A stretch of 64,000 bases of DNA. Origin: CAYFKJ01 sp964343605. Lineage in GTDB: Bacteria; Pseudomonadota; Alphaproteobacteria; UBA2966. Positions within the stretch are counted from its first letter, which is position 1, and each line of letters starts with the position of its first letter. Shown here one piece after another: positions 32,847-42,177 of the stretch. The notes under the pieces were generated by a model. The model made no database searches, was not told where the DNA came from, and worked only from the letters and a program-made list of their open reading frames with translations. The position numbers and the translations under genes were made by a program. The DNA is taken from contig CAYFKJ010000004.1 in the NCBI GenBank assembly GCA_964343605.1, positions 248,001 through 312,000 of the forward strand. Direction: 5' to 3'.

Positions 32847-33155
32847 ATGATCATTGGACGGATAATCGGCTGGTTGATAACGGCGGTGGCCCTGATGGCG
32901 GCCGGTGCGGAGGTGGTGGCGGCGCTGGAGAATGGCGGCTACCGCGGCCTGGCGATCGGTGAGCTTTGGTACCTCCTGGACAGTGAAAGCCTCAACGTCT
33001 CTCAAGCCGTCGTACAGCGCTATGTCCTGCCCGCCTTGTGGGACGGCATCGTCTTCCTGCTGCTGCAGCCGGCCTGGCTGGTGTTCGGCATCGCCGGCCC
33101 CGTCATCGCGCTGATCTTCGGCTCCAACAAAGAGAGAAAGAATCGGCAGGCGTAG
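32847..33155 (+). CDS. Small inner-membrane protein of unknown function
   Basis: This encodes 102 aa starting MIIGRIIGWLITAVALMAAGAEVVAALENGGYRGLAIGELWYLLDSESLN. Two hydrophobic segments (residues ~5-27 and ~66-92, DGIVFLLLQPAWLVFGIAGPVIALIFG) flank a polar middle, ending in a basic tail (SNKERKNRQA). A GGGAAGGGA ribosome site precedes the ATG. No family is recognised. It is convergent with the cyclase gene. Confidence 0.7.
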   Translation: MIIGRIIGWLITAVALMAAGAEVVAALENGGYRGLAIGELWYLLDSESLNVSQAVVQRYVLPALWDGIVFLLLQPAWLVFGIAGPVIALIFGSNKERKNRQA

Positions 33156-33199
33156 GCGCCGCGGCGACCCACCGGAACATTAAAGCGAACAAGATCGGT

Positions 33200-34246
33200 T
33201 CAGGCGCCCGCCCGGACGACGGCATGGAGTTTAGTCTCGTCGGTGCGCCCGCGCAGCCGGATGCGGCCGAGCGAATGGGATTCAAGACCGGCCGGCAATC
33301 CTGTCATCTCCATCAGGTCCGCCGAAACGAGGAGCGGATGGCCGCTCTCCTTGCAGTATTCCTCGATCCTGGCGGCGGTGTTGATGGTGTCGCCGAAGTA
33401 GACGATTTCGTGCTTGTCATCGCCGCATTCGGCGGCGACAACAGGGCCGCCGTGCAGGCCGATGCGATAGTGCGGCACGGCGCCGAAGCGCTTTCGATAA
33501 TCTTCCGCGCGCTCGGCGATCCGGTCGCCGATGGCGAAGCAGCATTGCAGGCAGGCGGCGTCGCGCACGCCCTTTTCGATTGGCCAGGTGACGACCACCT
33601 CGTCGCCGATGTAGCGGTGCGTTTCGCCGCCGAACGCCACGGTCACCTGCGCCACATCGAAAAAGAACCGGCTGATCAGGGCTTGCGCGGCGACGTCGCC
33701 CAACTTGTCCGCCAGGGCCGTCGAACCGGCGAGATCAAGGAACAGGAACACCCGCTCCTCCTTCAGGGGCCGGTGGTAACGCCCGATGATCAGATTGCCG
33801 AGTACGCGCCCCCCGACCACAGAACGCACGGCCAGGATAAGCTGGAAGACCAGGGCCAGGCCGAACGCCACAATGACATCAACCGCAAAGAAGGGAGCGG
33901 CATTGGCGGCGGCAAGGCGCTCCGGCAGGATGACCATGCCGCCGATCAGCAGGACGGCGACGATGATGACGGTCATCAACGCCGTCTTGACCAAAACGGA
34001 GGCGAAAAACGGCAACCGCCTGAACCATTCGGCGCCCCTGCCGCGGGCATGGAAGACTTCGAACCAGCCGATGGCCAGGCCGAATATCACGCCGTGAACG
34101 GCGAAGCGAAACAACACGTCGGGCGGCGTTTCGAAGCCCTGGAAACGGCCGATGATGGGACCGTAGCCGACGGCGAACAGGGCTGAGCCCAGGACAATGC
34201 CCCCGAGCAGCAGCAACTGCCGCCGTGTTCTCTCACCCATATCCAT
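33200..34246 (-). CDS. Class III adenylate/guanylate cyclase with N-terminal membrane domain
   Basis: This encodes 348 aa. Four or five membrane helices occupy residues ~8-150 (LLLLGGIVLGSALFAVGYG..., VHGVIFGLAIGWFEVF, ALMTVIIVAVLLIGGMVIL, FFAVDVIVAFGLALVFQLIL). The catalytic domain follows: the first metal Asp in VFLFLDLAGSTALADKLG, the second in HRYIGDEVVVTWP, and the transition-state Asn in YFGDTINTAARIEEYC. GGAAG lies just before the ATG at 34246. It forms cAMP (or cGMP) from the membrane side. The cNMP-binding protein at 55019-55411 is a possible distant reader. It follows the RND gene by 19 bp. Confidence 0.88.
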   Translation of the reverse strand: MDMGERTRRQLLLLGGIVLGSALFAVGYGPIIGRFQGFETPPDVLFRFAVHGVIFGLAIGWFEVFHARGRGAEWFRRLPFFASVLVKTALMTVIIVAVLLIGGMVILPERLAAANAAPFFAVDVIVAFGLALVFQLILAVRSVVGGRVLGNLIIGRYHRPLKEERVFLFLDLAGSTALADKLGDVAAQALISRFFFDVAQVTVAFGGETHRYIGDEVVVTWPIEKGVRDAACLQCCFAIGDRIAERAEDYRKRFGAVPHYRIGLHGGPVVAAECGDDKHEIVYFGDTINTAARIEEYCKESGHPLLVSADLMEMTGLPAGLESHSLGRIRLRGRTDETKLHAVVRAGA

Positions 34247-34265
34247 GAGACTTCCGGCCCGGTGA

Positions 34266-37200
34266 CTAGGCGGCCACGGGCCGGCCATCATCCCTCAGCC
34301 AGACATAGATGGCCGGAATGACCAGGAGCGTAAGCGCCGTGGAAGAAGCCAGTCCGAACAACATCGAGATGGCCAGGCCCTGGAAGATCGGATCGGTCAG
34401 GATGACCGAGGCGCCGAGCATGGCGGCGATCGCCGTGAGGAAGATGGGCTTGAAGCGGATGGCCCCGGCGTCCAGCAGGACGTTGCGGATGGGGGCATCA
34501 CCGCCCTGGCGAGCCCGGATGAAATCGATGAGCAGGATGGAATTGCGCACCACGATGCCGGCCAGCGCGATGAAGCCGATCATGGAAGTCGCCGTGAACG
34601 CGGCCGAAAACAGCCAATGGCCCAGCATGATCCCGATCAGGGTCAAAGGCACGGGCACGAGGACGACCAAAGGCACCTTGAAGCTGCCGAACTGGGCGAC
34701 CACCAGGAGATAGATGCCGAGGATCGCCACGATGAAGGCGCCGCCCATGTCGCGGAAGGTGACCCAGGTAATCTCCCATTCGCCGTCCCACAGGATCGAG
34801 GTTCGGCTTTCGTCGGCGGGTTGACCGTGCAGCAGGACCTCAGGCTTTCCCTCCACCCAGGTCATGGTGTCAATTTCATCCTGCACGGCGAGCATGCCGT
34901 AGACCGGCGCCTCGAATTTTCCCGCCATTTCCGCCATCACCATTTCGGCGAAGCGGCCGTCCCGGCGGAACAGCGGGTGGGAGGCCTGCTCCTCGGCCAG
35001 GGAAACCACATCGCCCAGTTCGACCCAGCCGCCGGCCAGCGTCGGCACGGGCGTGGACAGCAGGCGCCCCGACGGCGTCAGCTCCCGGCGCGGCAGGCGC
35101 ACGACGATTTCGGTGGGATTGGCCCCGCCGCCCTGATGGGAATAGCCGACCGCCACGCCGCCGAGCAACGCCGCCAGGGTATCGTAGACCGCCTCTTCTT
35201 CGACGCGATGGAATTCAAGGCTTTCCTGATCGATGGAAAACCGCAGCCGCGGACTGCTTTCGCCCCAACTGTCGTCGACGTCGACGATGAAGTCGACGGC
35301 CTCGAAAGCCGCCTTCAGTTGGGTCGCCGCCGCCCGCCGCGCTTCGATGTCGGGTCCATAGACTTCCGCCAGCAGGGTGGCCAGCACGGGCGGTCCCGGC
35401 GGCACCTCGACAACCTTGAGGGTAGCGCCGGCTGGTAATTCCAAACCCGACAGCCGCGAGCGCACGCCGAGAGCCACCTCATGGCTGGCCCTGTCGCGGT
35501 CGTGCTTGGGCAGCAGATTAAGCTGCAGTTCCGCCTGGTCGGGCCGGCTGCGGAAATAGTAGTGCCGCACCAGGCCATTGAAGTTGAAGGGCGCGGCGGT
35601 GCCGACGTAGGCCTGGGCGTGCACCAGTTCCGGCAAGCCTTCAAGCCGCCGGGCCGCCGCCAGGAGATGCCGTTCCGTGCCTTCCAGCGTCGTGCCCCGG
35701 GGCATGTCCAGCACCAGCGACAACTCGGATTTGTTGTCGAAGGGCAACAGCTTGACGACCACATCCTGGGTATAGAACAGCGTCAGGCTCGACAGCGTAA
35801 GACCGGTCACGACCGCGAGGAACAGTTTGGATCGTGCGCGCCCCTTGAGCAGCGGCCTGGCCACGGCGAGGTAAAGTCGACCCAGAAAGCCGATGTCGTC
35901 GTGTCCGCCGCCCTGCTGTGGTTCCGCCGGCGCTCCGCTGTTCCGCCGGCGCAGCTTGAACATCAGCCAGGGCGTGATCACCATCGCGACGAACAGGGAA
36001 AAGAGCATGGCGGCCGACGCGTTGACGGGTATGGGGCTCATGTAGGGGCCCATCAGGCCGGACACGAAAAGCATCGGCAGCAGAGCGGCAATGATGGTGA
36101 AGGTCGCGATGATGGTCGGATTGCCGACCTCGGCCACCGCGTCGACGGCCGTCAGCAAAGCGTCCTTCGCCCCCAGCCGGCGCCAGTGACGGTCGATGTT
36201 CTCGACCACGACAATGGCGTCGTCGACCAGGATGCCGATGGAGAAGATCAGCGCGAACATGCTGACCCGGTTGATGGTGTAGCCCATCAGCCAGGCGGCG
36301 AAGAACGTCAGCAGAATTGTCGTGGGAATGACCACCAGGACGACGATGCCCTCCCGCCAGCCAAGGAACAGGGTCAACAGCGCGACGATGGACACCGACG
36401 CAAGGATCAAATGGAACAGCAATTCGTCCGCCTTGTCGGAAGCCGTTTCGCCGTAGTTCCGGGTGACCGTTACCTCGACGCCGTCGGGGATGAGCCGGCC
36501 CTTGATCCGCTCCAACTGCGCCAGCAGATCGTCGGCGATAGTGACGGCGTTGCTGCCCTGGCGCTTGGCCAGCGCCAAACTGACCGCCGGACGTTTGTCC
36601 AGCTTGCCCTGACCGTCGGGCATCAGGTGCCAGGCGCGATGCTCGTCCTGGGATGATCCGTAGACGACATCGGCCACGTCCTTCAGGTAGACCGGCCGGC
36701 CGTCGTATGTCGTGACCAACAGCAACGACACATCGGCACCGCCGCTCAGGGTTTGACCGGCCACGACCGGCAGGTGGCGGCCCAATCGCCGCACGCCGCC
36801 GACGGCAAAGGCGCGATTGGCGTTCCGGACCTTGTCCACCAACTGGTTCAGGGCGACGCCGTAGAGCGAGAGTTTTTCGGGATCGGGCTCAATGCGGATT
36901 TGCGTGGGCCGGCCGCCGGCGATGAAGGTCCGTCCGACATCCTCGACTTTGCGCAGCTCGTGCTGCAGTTCTTCGGCCAGCTCGAACAGCTTGTTGTCGT
37001 CCCAGCGTCCGCGGTTATCGGCTTTGGGCGACAGGGTCAGCACCATGATCGGAACGTCGTTGATGCCCTTGCCGACGATCAGGGGTTCGGGTATGCCGAT
37101 CGGAATGCGATGAAGATTGGCGCGAATTTGTTCATGCACCCGGAGGATGGCGCGGTCGGGATCGTGACCGACGTCGAACCGTACCGTCACGATGACGGTA

Positions 37201-37475
37201 TCGTCTTCCGTTACCGAATACACGTGCTCCACGTTGTCGATGCCGCGAACGATGTCCTCCAGCGGCTTGGTGACGAGCTCCGCTCCGTCACGCGCCCTCA
37301 GGCCGTTGGTCTGTACGACGACGTCGACCACGGGCACGCTGATTTGCGGCTCCTCCTCGCGCGGCAAAACGGCGAGGGCAAGCGCGCCGACGGCAATGGA
37401 CGCCAGCAGCAAAAGCGGCGTCAGGGGGGAGCGGATGAAGCTCTTGGCCAGCCATCCGGAAACGCCGAGTTTCAT
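34266..37475 (-). CDS. RND efflux transporter permease (AcrB-like)
   Basis: This encodes 1069 aa with the N-terminal membrane helix SFIRSPLTPLLLLASIAVGALALAVLPREEEPQI and the duplicated porter/membrane architecture of RND pumps. Membrane helix 4 carries the proton-relay aspartates in FSIGILVDDAIVVVENIDRHW. The second half shows GIYLLVVAQFGSFKVPLVVLVPVPLTLIGI and FIALAGIVVRNSILLIDFIRARQGG. The second half departs slightly from AcrB, more like VexF or RND pumps of unknown substrate. The start overlaps the adaptor stop (ATGA). It exports substrates across the outer membrane with the adaptor and an outer-membrane factor not found here. Confidence 0.93.
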   Translation of the reverse strand: MKLGVSGWLAKSFIRSPLTPLLLLASIAVGALALAVLPREEEPQISVPVVDVVVQTNGLRARDGAELVTKPLEDIVRGIDNVEHVYSVTEDDTVIVTVRFDVGHDPDRAILRVHEQIRANLHRIPIGIPEPLIVGKGINDVPIMVLTLSPKADNRGRWDDNKLFELAEELQHELRKVEDVGRTFIAGGRPTQIRIEPDPEKLSLYGVALNQLVDKVRNANRAFAVGGVRRLGRHLPVVAGQTLSGGADVSLLLVTTYDGRPVYLKDVADVVYGSSQDEHRAWHLMPDGQGKLDKRPAVSLALAKRQGSNAVTIADDLLAQLERIKGRLIPDGVEVTVTRNYGETASDKADELLFHLILASVSIVALLTLFLGWREGIVVLVVIPTTILLTFFAAWLMGYTINRVSMFALIFSIGILVDDAIVVVENIDRHWRRLGAKDALLTAVDAVAEVGNPTIIATFTIIAALLPMLFVSGLMGPYMSPIPVNASAAMLFSLFVAMVITPWLMFKLRRRNSGAPAEPQQGGGHDDIGFLGRLYLAVARPLLKGRARSKLFLAVVTGLTLSSLTLFYTQDVVVKLLPFDNKSELSLVLDMPRGTTLEGTERHLLAAARRLEGLPELVHAQAYVGTAAPFNFNGLVRHYYFRSRPDQAELQLNLLPKHDRDRASHEVALGVRSRLSGLELPAGATLKVVEVPPGPPVLATLLAEVYGPDIEARRAAATQLKAAFEAVDFIVDVDDSWGESSPRLRFSIDQESLEFHRVEEEAVYDTLAALLGGVAVGYSHQGGGANPTEIVVRLPRRELTPSGRLLSTPVPTLAGGWVELGDVVSLAEEQASHPLFRRDGRFAEMVMAEMAGKFEAPVYGMLAVQDEIDTMTWVEGKPEVLLHGQPADESRTSILWDGEWEITWVTFRDMGGAFIVAILGIYLLVVAQFGSFKVPLVVLVPVPLTLIGIMLGHWLFSAAFTATSMIGFIALAGIVVRNSILLIDFIRARQGGDAPIRNVLLDAGAIRFKPIFLTAIAAMLGASVILTDPIFQGLAISMLFGLASSTALTLLVIPAIYVWLRDDGRPVAA

Positions 37476-38491
37476 GGCAGCATCATCCGGTCACCGGCCC
37501 TTAGGCCCGCCAGTATTTCGACGCCGTTCCGATGCCGCGCACCGACCTGAACGGCAACTTCCACGCCGTCGCTCAAACGCACGAAGCTGACCCCGAAACG
37601 CTTATAGACAAGCTTTTCCGGGATCACGATCGCCTGGCGGTTGCCGGCGGGAACCCAGACGCGCACGCGCTCGCCAACAAAAAAGTCGCCTAAGCCCTCG
37701 ACGGCGACGTCCGCGACGACCTGGCCTTGCTGCAATTTGGGATAAACCTGACGGACGGCGCCTTGTCGAACCTTCGGAGCGTGAACCGCCAGTCCCCGGC
37801 CGCCGACCAGCGCCACATCCCCCTGTCGCAGGAAACGTGCGTGCCGCTCCGGCAGCCGCACACGGAGGATGAAACGCTCCGCCGCAATTTCGGCAATGGC
37901 TTCGCCGGGCATGACGACGGTGCCCGCCGTCACGTTGACCTTGAGCACGCGTCCCGCCTTCGGCGCCAGGACCTTACCCTCGGTCCGACTCTGGGCCAAT
38001 ACGGCGCGTTCGGCCTTCACCGCCGCGATTTCGGCTACCACAACCTGATGGTTGGCCTCCGCCTGGTCGAGGCGCGATTGGCTCATCGTTCCGGATTTGC
38101 GTAACTTCCGGGTCCGCACAAGCTCGCTCTTCGCCAGTTTCAGGCGGGCCTCAAGCGATTCTATGCGGGCGTCCATCGCCGCCAATCCCAGGCCGATTTT
38201 CGGATCTCTCACCAGCGCGATCTGCTGGCCCTTTTCGACCTGACTACCTTCGTCAATCGTAAGGCGCGAGACCGTGCCGCCGATGCGGGTCCGCGCCAGC
38301 GCCACGTCCACGGATTCGACACGCGCGAACACCGCCTTGAAATCCGTAACCTCGATTTCCTCGACAACCCGTTCCGCCGACCGTGCGGGAACCGCGGAAA
38401 GCAGCAGGGCGATCCCCGCAATCAGAAAGGGAACGATCGGCGACAGGGCGCGACCGGCGCGGTGCGCGCCGGAGGTTCTAGTCGTTTTCAT
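37472..38491 (-). CDS. RND efflux periplasmic adaptor (membrane fusion protein)
   Basis: This encodes 339 aa with an N-terminal signal/anchor (ALSPIVPFLIAGIALLLSAVPARSAE). The barrel-sandwich (lipoyl-like) half motifs are RIGGTVSRLTIDEGSQVEKGQQIALV and GKVLAPKAGRVLKVNVTAGTVVMPGEAIAEI. Between them lies a coiled-coil hairpin (ARIESLEARLKLAKSELVRTRKLRKSGTMSQSRLDQAEANHQVVVAEIAAVKAERAVL). It links the RND pump to an outer-membrane channel. It is 33 bp downstream of the DUF2892 gene, suggesting one operon. Confidence 0.9.
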   Translation of the reverse strand: MKTTRTSGAHRAGRALSPIVPFLIAGIALLLSAVPARSAERVVEEIEVTDFKAVFARVESVDVALARTRIGGTVSRLTIDEGSQVEKGQQIALVRDPKIGLGLAAMDARIESLEARLKLAKSELVRTRKLRKSGTMSQSRLDQAEANHQVVVAEIAAVKAERAVLAQSRTEGKVLAPKAGRVLKVNVTAGTVVMPGEAIAEIAAERFILRVRLPERHARFLRQGDVALVGGRGLAVHAPKVRQGAVRQVYPKLQQGQVVADVAVEGLGDFFVGERVRVWVPAGNRQAIVIPEKLVYKRFGVSFVRLSDGVEVAVQVGARHRNGVEILAGLRAGDRMMLP

Positions 38492-38524
38492 GGTGCTACT
38501 CGTTCTTTTCGGGGATCGATGATC

Positions 38525-38728
38525 CTAAATGCCGGCGGAGACCGATTTCATCCCCAGTCGTTTGAGTATTCTGGCCAGAGGGCAGAATCCCGTGAACGTG
38601 GTCTGCAGTAGGTTGGCGCCAACAAAGCCCGTCAGCCAGAGCCAGCGCGGGTCATGGTATAGGGAAAGCAACAGGCTAGCGATAATGACGGTACCGGCGA
38701 AGGCAAAAACGGCGCGCTCAATCGACAT
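38525..38728 (-). CDS. DUF2892 inner-membrane protein
   Basis: This encodes 67 aa starting MSIERAVFAFAGTVIIASLLLSLYHDPRWLWLTGFVGANLLQTTFTGFCPLARILKRLG, a typical DUF2892/YgaP-C-like two-helix protein with the conserved FTGFCPL segment. GGAG lies six bases before the ATG at 38728, favouring it over the longer frame from 38782. DUF2892 proteins often occur with rhodaneses and ArsR/BigR regulators in sulfide or thiol detoxification. Here the gene leads an RND efflux operon. Confidence 0.82.
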   Translation of the reverse strand: MSIERAVFAFAGTVIIASLLLSLYHDPRWLWLTGFVGANLLQTTFTGFCPLARILKRLGMKSVSAGI

Positions 38729-38791
38729 GGGAATCTCCATCGGATGTCCGGACGCGGCGATGCGCGTCACGAAAAATTTCAAATGCCCATT

Positions 38792-38811
38792 ATATTAGGT
38801 AATGCTAATAT
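38792..38811. promoter_or_regulatory. ArsR/BigR-like operator upstream of DUF2892-RND operon
   Basis: ATATTAG (38792-38798) and CTAATAT (38805-38811) are perfect inverted arms around GTAATG in an AT-rich tract 63 bp upstream of the DUF2892 start. The pattern resembles operators of ArsR-family repressors. No such regulator gene lies next to it. Confidence 0.5.
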
Positions 38812-38937
38812 TAAATTTCAAGGTTTGCCGTGATTTTTGTTAAGATTTTGATATCTATGAATAAAACAGTGCTTAAGCCGAAATCGGAAACACCTGATCC
38901 CACGGACTTGCCGGACAGGCGGCGATAAAGCGCCCTT

Positions 38938-40740
38938 TTAGTCGTCGCCGGTCTTGAGGGCGGCGATGAAGGCTTCCTGGGGGATTTCGACCTTGCCGAA
39001 AGTGCGCATGCGCTTCTTGCCCTTCTTCTGCTTTTCCAGAAGCTTGCGTTTGCGCGTGACGTCGCCGCCATAGCACTTGGCGGTGACGTCCTTACGCATG
39101 GCGCTGATGGTTTCGCGCGCCACGACCTTGCCGCCGATGGCGGCCTGGATGGGGATCTTGAAAAGCTGGCGCGGGATCAGGTCCTTGAGGCGTTCGCACA
39201 TGGCGCGACCCCGGGGTTCGGCCCGTTCGCGCGGGACGACGACGCTGAGGGCGTCGACCGGTTCGGCGTTGACCAGGATCGACATCTTCACGAGATCACC
39301 GCGCTCGTAGCCGTCGAGCTGGTAGTCGAAACTGGCATACCCCCGGCTCACCGATTTCAGCCGGTCGTAGAAGTCGAACACCACCTCGTTGAGCGGCAGG
39401 CGGTAGATCACCACGGCACGGTTTCCGGCGTAGGTCAGTTCGTGCTGGACGCCACGGCGTTCCTCGCAGAGCTTGAGCACGCTGCCCAGGTGTTCGTCGG
39501 GCACCATGATGGTGGCCTTGATCCAGGGCTCCTCCATGTGGTCGATGTGCACCGGATCCGGCATGTCGACCGGATTGTGCAGTTCCATCATGGTGCCGTC
39601 GGTGCGGTGGATTTTGTAGACCACGCTTGGCGCCGTGGTGATCAGGTCAAGGTCGAACTCGCGGCTTAGCCGTTCCTGGATGATCTCCAGGTGCAGCAAT
39701 CCTAGAAATCCGCAGCGGAAACCGAAGCCGAGCGCGGCGGAAGTTTCCGGCTCGAACTCGAAGCTCGCGTCGTTGAGGCGCAGCTTGATGATGCTCTCGC
39801 GCAACAGGCCGTATTCGCCGTTGTCGACGGGGAAGAGACCGCAGAAGACGACCGGCACGCTGGGCTTGAAGCCCGGCAGGGGCTGGTCGGCAGGCTTTCG
39901 ATCGTCGGTGATGGTGTCACCGACGTGGGTGTCCGCCACCTCCTTGATGCCGGCGGTGATGTAACCGATCTCGCCCGGACCGAGTTCGCCGGTCTGTTCG
40001 ATCTTGGGCCGGAAGACGCCGACCTGTTCCACCAGGTGGCTGGTGCCGGCCGCCATCATGCGGATTTTCTGGCCTTTTTTGATTTTGCCGTCGCGCACGC
40101 GAACGAGAATGATGATGCCGAGATAGGGGTCATACCAGCTGTCGACCAGCATGGCCTTCAGGGTTGCATCGGCGTTGCCTTCGGGCGCCGGCAGGTTTTC
40201 CACCAGCGCTTCCAGCACGCCTTCCACGCCCTCTCCGGTTTTGGCGGACACGGGCAGGGCGCCGGAGGCGTCGAGACCGATCACGTCCTCGACCTGGGTC
40301 TTGATGCGCTCGGGCTCCGAGGCCGGCAGGTCGATCTTGTTGAGGACGACGACGACCTCATGGTCTGCGTCGATGGCCTGATAGACGTTGGCGAGCGTCT
40401 GGGCCTCGACGCCCTGGCTGGCGTCGACTAACAAGAGAGAACCCTCGCAGGCCGCCAGCGAACGGCTGACTTCATAAGCGAAATCGACGTGACCGGGCGT
40501 GTCCATCAAGTTGAGGACGTACTTCTCGCCGTTCTTGGCGGTGTAATCGAGCCGCACCGTTTGCGCCTTGATGGTGATGCCGCGCTCGCGCTCGATATCC
40601 ATGGAATCGAGCACCTGCTCCGTCATCTCGCGCTCGCTCAAGCCGCCGCAGACCTGAATCAGGCGGTCGGCCAGCGTCGACTTGCCGTGGTCGATGTGGG
40701 CGATGATGGAGAAGTTGCGTATGTGGTTAAGATCGGTCAT
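38938..40740 (-). CDS. lepA: Elongation factor 4 (back-translocating GTPase LepA)
   Basis: This encodes 600 aa starting MTDLNHIRNFSIIAHIDHGKSTLADRLIQ. GTPase motifs are AHIDHGKST (G1), ERERGITIKAQTVRL (G2), DTPGHVDF (G3) and LNKIDLP (G4). The LepA-specific C-terminal domain ends MRKDVTAKCYGGDVTRKRKLLEKQKKGKKRMRTFGKVEIPQEAFIAAL. The length equals the family norm. It follows the tandem hotdog gene by 31 bp and may be the last gene of the pheST-linked unit. Confidence 0.98.
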   Translation of the reverse strand: MTDLNHIRNFSIIAHIDHGKSTLADRLIQVCGGLSEREMTEQVLDSMDIERERGITIKAQTVRLDYTAKNGEKYVLNLMDTPGHVDFAYEVSRSLAACEGSLLLVDASQGVEAQTLANVYQAIDADHEVVVVLNKIDLPASEPERIKTQVEDVIGLDASGALPVSAKTGEGVEGVLEALVENLPAPEGNADATLKAMLVDSWYDPYLGIIILVRVRDGKIKKGQKIRMMAAGTSHLVEQVGVFRPKIEQTGELGPGEIGYITAGIKEVADTHVGDTITDDRKPADQPLPGFKPSVPVVFCGLFPVDNGEYGLLRESIIKLRLNDASFEFEPETSAALGFGFRCGFLGLLHLEIIQERLSREFDLDLITTAPSVVYKIHRTDGTMMELHNPVDMPDPVHIDHMEEPWIKATIMVPDEHLGSVLKLCEERRGVQHELTYAGNRAVVIYRLPLNEVVFDFYDRLKSVSRGYASFDYQLDGYERGDLVKMSILVNAEPVDALSVVVPRERAEPRGRAMCERLKDLIPRQLFKIPIQAAIGGKVVARETISAMRKDVTAKCYGGDVTRKRKLLEKQKKGKKRMRTFGKVEIPQEAFIAALKTGDD

Positions 40741-40771
40741 CAGGGCGCTTGGTTTAGCATTAAGCGAGAGT

Positions 40772-41701
40772 TCAAACAAACAGCGTTTCCAACGAAGCGA
40801 AGTCGAACGATTTGCTGGTGCGTTTGTTGATGCCGTTGGCCCGCAGCACGGGTTCGCCGTCGACGAAGAGGAGGCATTCGGAAAAATTGTAATTGCGCGA
40901 CTGGCGGATGACGCGGGTGCGGCCCGTCAGCCAGTCGCCCGTCCTCACGGGTTTGAGGAAATCGCAGGCGAAATGGATAGTCGGCAGGAATTCGAACTTA
41001 CCGGTCTGGTACTTCGATCCCACTGCAAGCTGGATATCGGCGAACATCATCAGCGTACCGCCGTGACAGATGCCGGAGCTGTTGCCGTGCCGGTCCTCGA
41101 TCCGCAGGCCGAGATGAGCGTAATCGTCCGTTATGTCGGCGTGCAGCGGACCGTTGACTGCCAGGAACTCGCCCGGCACCTTGATCTCGCGAAAACCCGG
41201 CGGCGGGTGGGGTTCGCCGCGCGCGACCTTGCGCGATTCCGCTTCGTCGCAGAGGAAGGCGTTGAGCTCAAGCGGCGGCAGGTCGCTGCGCCGGAAAATG
41301 CCGCTGGCGCGCAACGCCGTCGCGCCGTCCACCGTCATCATGCTTTCGGCAAACACCGTGTTGCGCGTCGCCCGGATGACGCGGGTCGTTCCTTCAAGCC
41401 AGCCGCCGACGATGCCGGGGCGGATGAAGTCGAACGTCGTGTTGATCGTCACCAGGGGACGCGGATCCTGAAGTTCGATCATGCCGCCGATAACGAGTTG
41501 AGTATCGGCCACGCCCATCATCATGCCGCCGTGACAGATGCCGCCGGCATTGGTGTGCTCCGGCCGTATTTTGAGACCGATACGGAATTCGTTGCCGTCA
41601 ATACGGCCCATGAAGGGTCCGTTGGCGGCCAGGAAGCTGCCGGACACGACCGTAAGGGGCCGAAATCCCTGACCGAATTCCTGCGGAGACGCCGCATCCA
41701 T
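40772..41701 (-). CDS. Tandem hotdog (PaaI-type) thioesterase-like protein
   Basis: This encodes 309 aa with two PaaI-like hotdog domains. The first (residues ~20-140) has HTNAGGICHGGMMMGVADTQL; the second (~170-300) has HGNSSGICHGGTLMMFADIQL. Each carries the H-x(5-6)-CHGG active-site helix start of acyl-CoA thioesterases. The two halves resemble each other and the single-domain protein encoded at 41707-42177, implying duplication and fusion. The substrate is unknown. It is five bases from the upstream stop. Confidence 0.85.
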   Translation of the reverse strand: MDAASPQEFGQGFRPLTVVSGSFLAANGPFMGRIDGNEFRIGLKIRPEHTNAGGICHGGMMMGVADTQLVIGGMIELQDPRPLVTINTTFDFIRPGIVGGWLEGTTRVIRATRNTVFAESMMTVDGATALRASGIFRRSDLPPLELNAFLCDEAESRKVARGEPHPPPGFREIKVPGEFLAVNGPLHADITDDYAHLGLRIEDRHGNSSGICHGGTLMMFADIQLAVGSKYQTGKFEFLPTIHFACDFLKPVRTGDWLTGRTRVIRQSRNYNFSECLLFVDGEPVLRANGINKRTSKSFDFASLETLFV

Positions 41702-41706
41702 GAGGA

Positions 41707-42177
41707 TCAGGCCCCGTCGACGAAGAAGCGTTCGACGTCGACGTCGCCGCCGTCCGGATTACCGCGCTTGAGCACGCCGCTGGCGCGCATGACGGGTTCG
41801 TCGCCCACCATCAGGACGCAACTGGCGAAAACGAGATTTCGAGTTGCCCGGATGACCTCGGCCTCGCCGTGAACCCAATCGCCCAACTTGGCGGGCGCGA
41901 CGAAGTCGGATGTCATGTTGATAGTCGGGTAGAACTCCCAAACCCTTAAGCCCGCCAAACTGCCGAAACCGAGCTGCATGTCGGCCACCGTCATCAGCAT
42001 GCCGCCGTGGCAGATGCCTACGGGATTGGCGTGCTGCTTTTCGACCCGGAAGCCGAGCGACATCGTGCCCTCAGCCAGCCGGGCGTAGACCGGCCCGACG
42101 AACTCGAAGAAGCCGCCGTTGGTCTTCAGAAGGCGAAAGCCGTCGGGAATATCCTGTGTCAAAACCGCTTTATCCAC
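41707..42177 (-). CDS. PaaI-type hotdog thioesterase-like protein
   Basis: This encodes 156 aa from a GTG start that overlaps the pheT stop by 8 bp (GTGGATAA). The hotdog core shows HANPVGICHGGMLMTVADMQLGFGS and INMTSDFVAPAKLGDWVHGEAEVIRATRNLVFASC. It shares RVIRATRN-type and VMRASGVLKR segments with the tandem protein next to it. It probably hydrolyses an acyl- or aryl-CoA thioester. The longer frame from 42213 lies within pheT and was rejected. Confidence 0.85.
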   Translation of the reverse strand: MDKAVLTQDIPDGFRLLKTNGGFFEFVGPVYARLAEGTMSLGFRVEKQHANPVGICHGGMLMTVADMQLGFGSLAGLRVWEFYPTINMTSDFVAPAKLGDWVHGEAEVIRATRNLVFASCVLMVGDEPVMRASGVLKRGNPDGGDVDVERFFVDGA

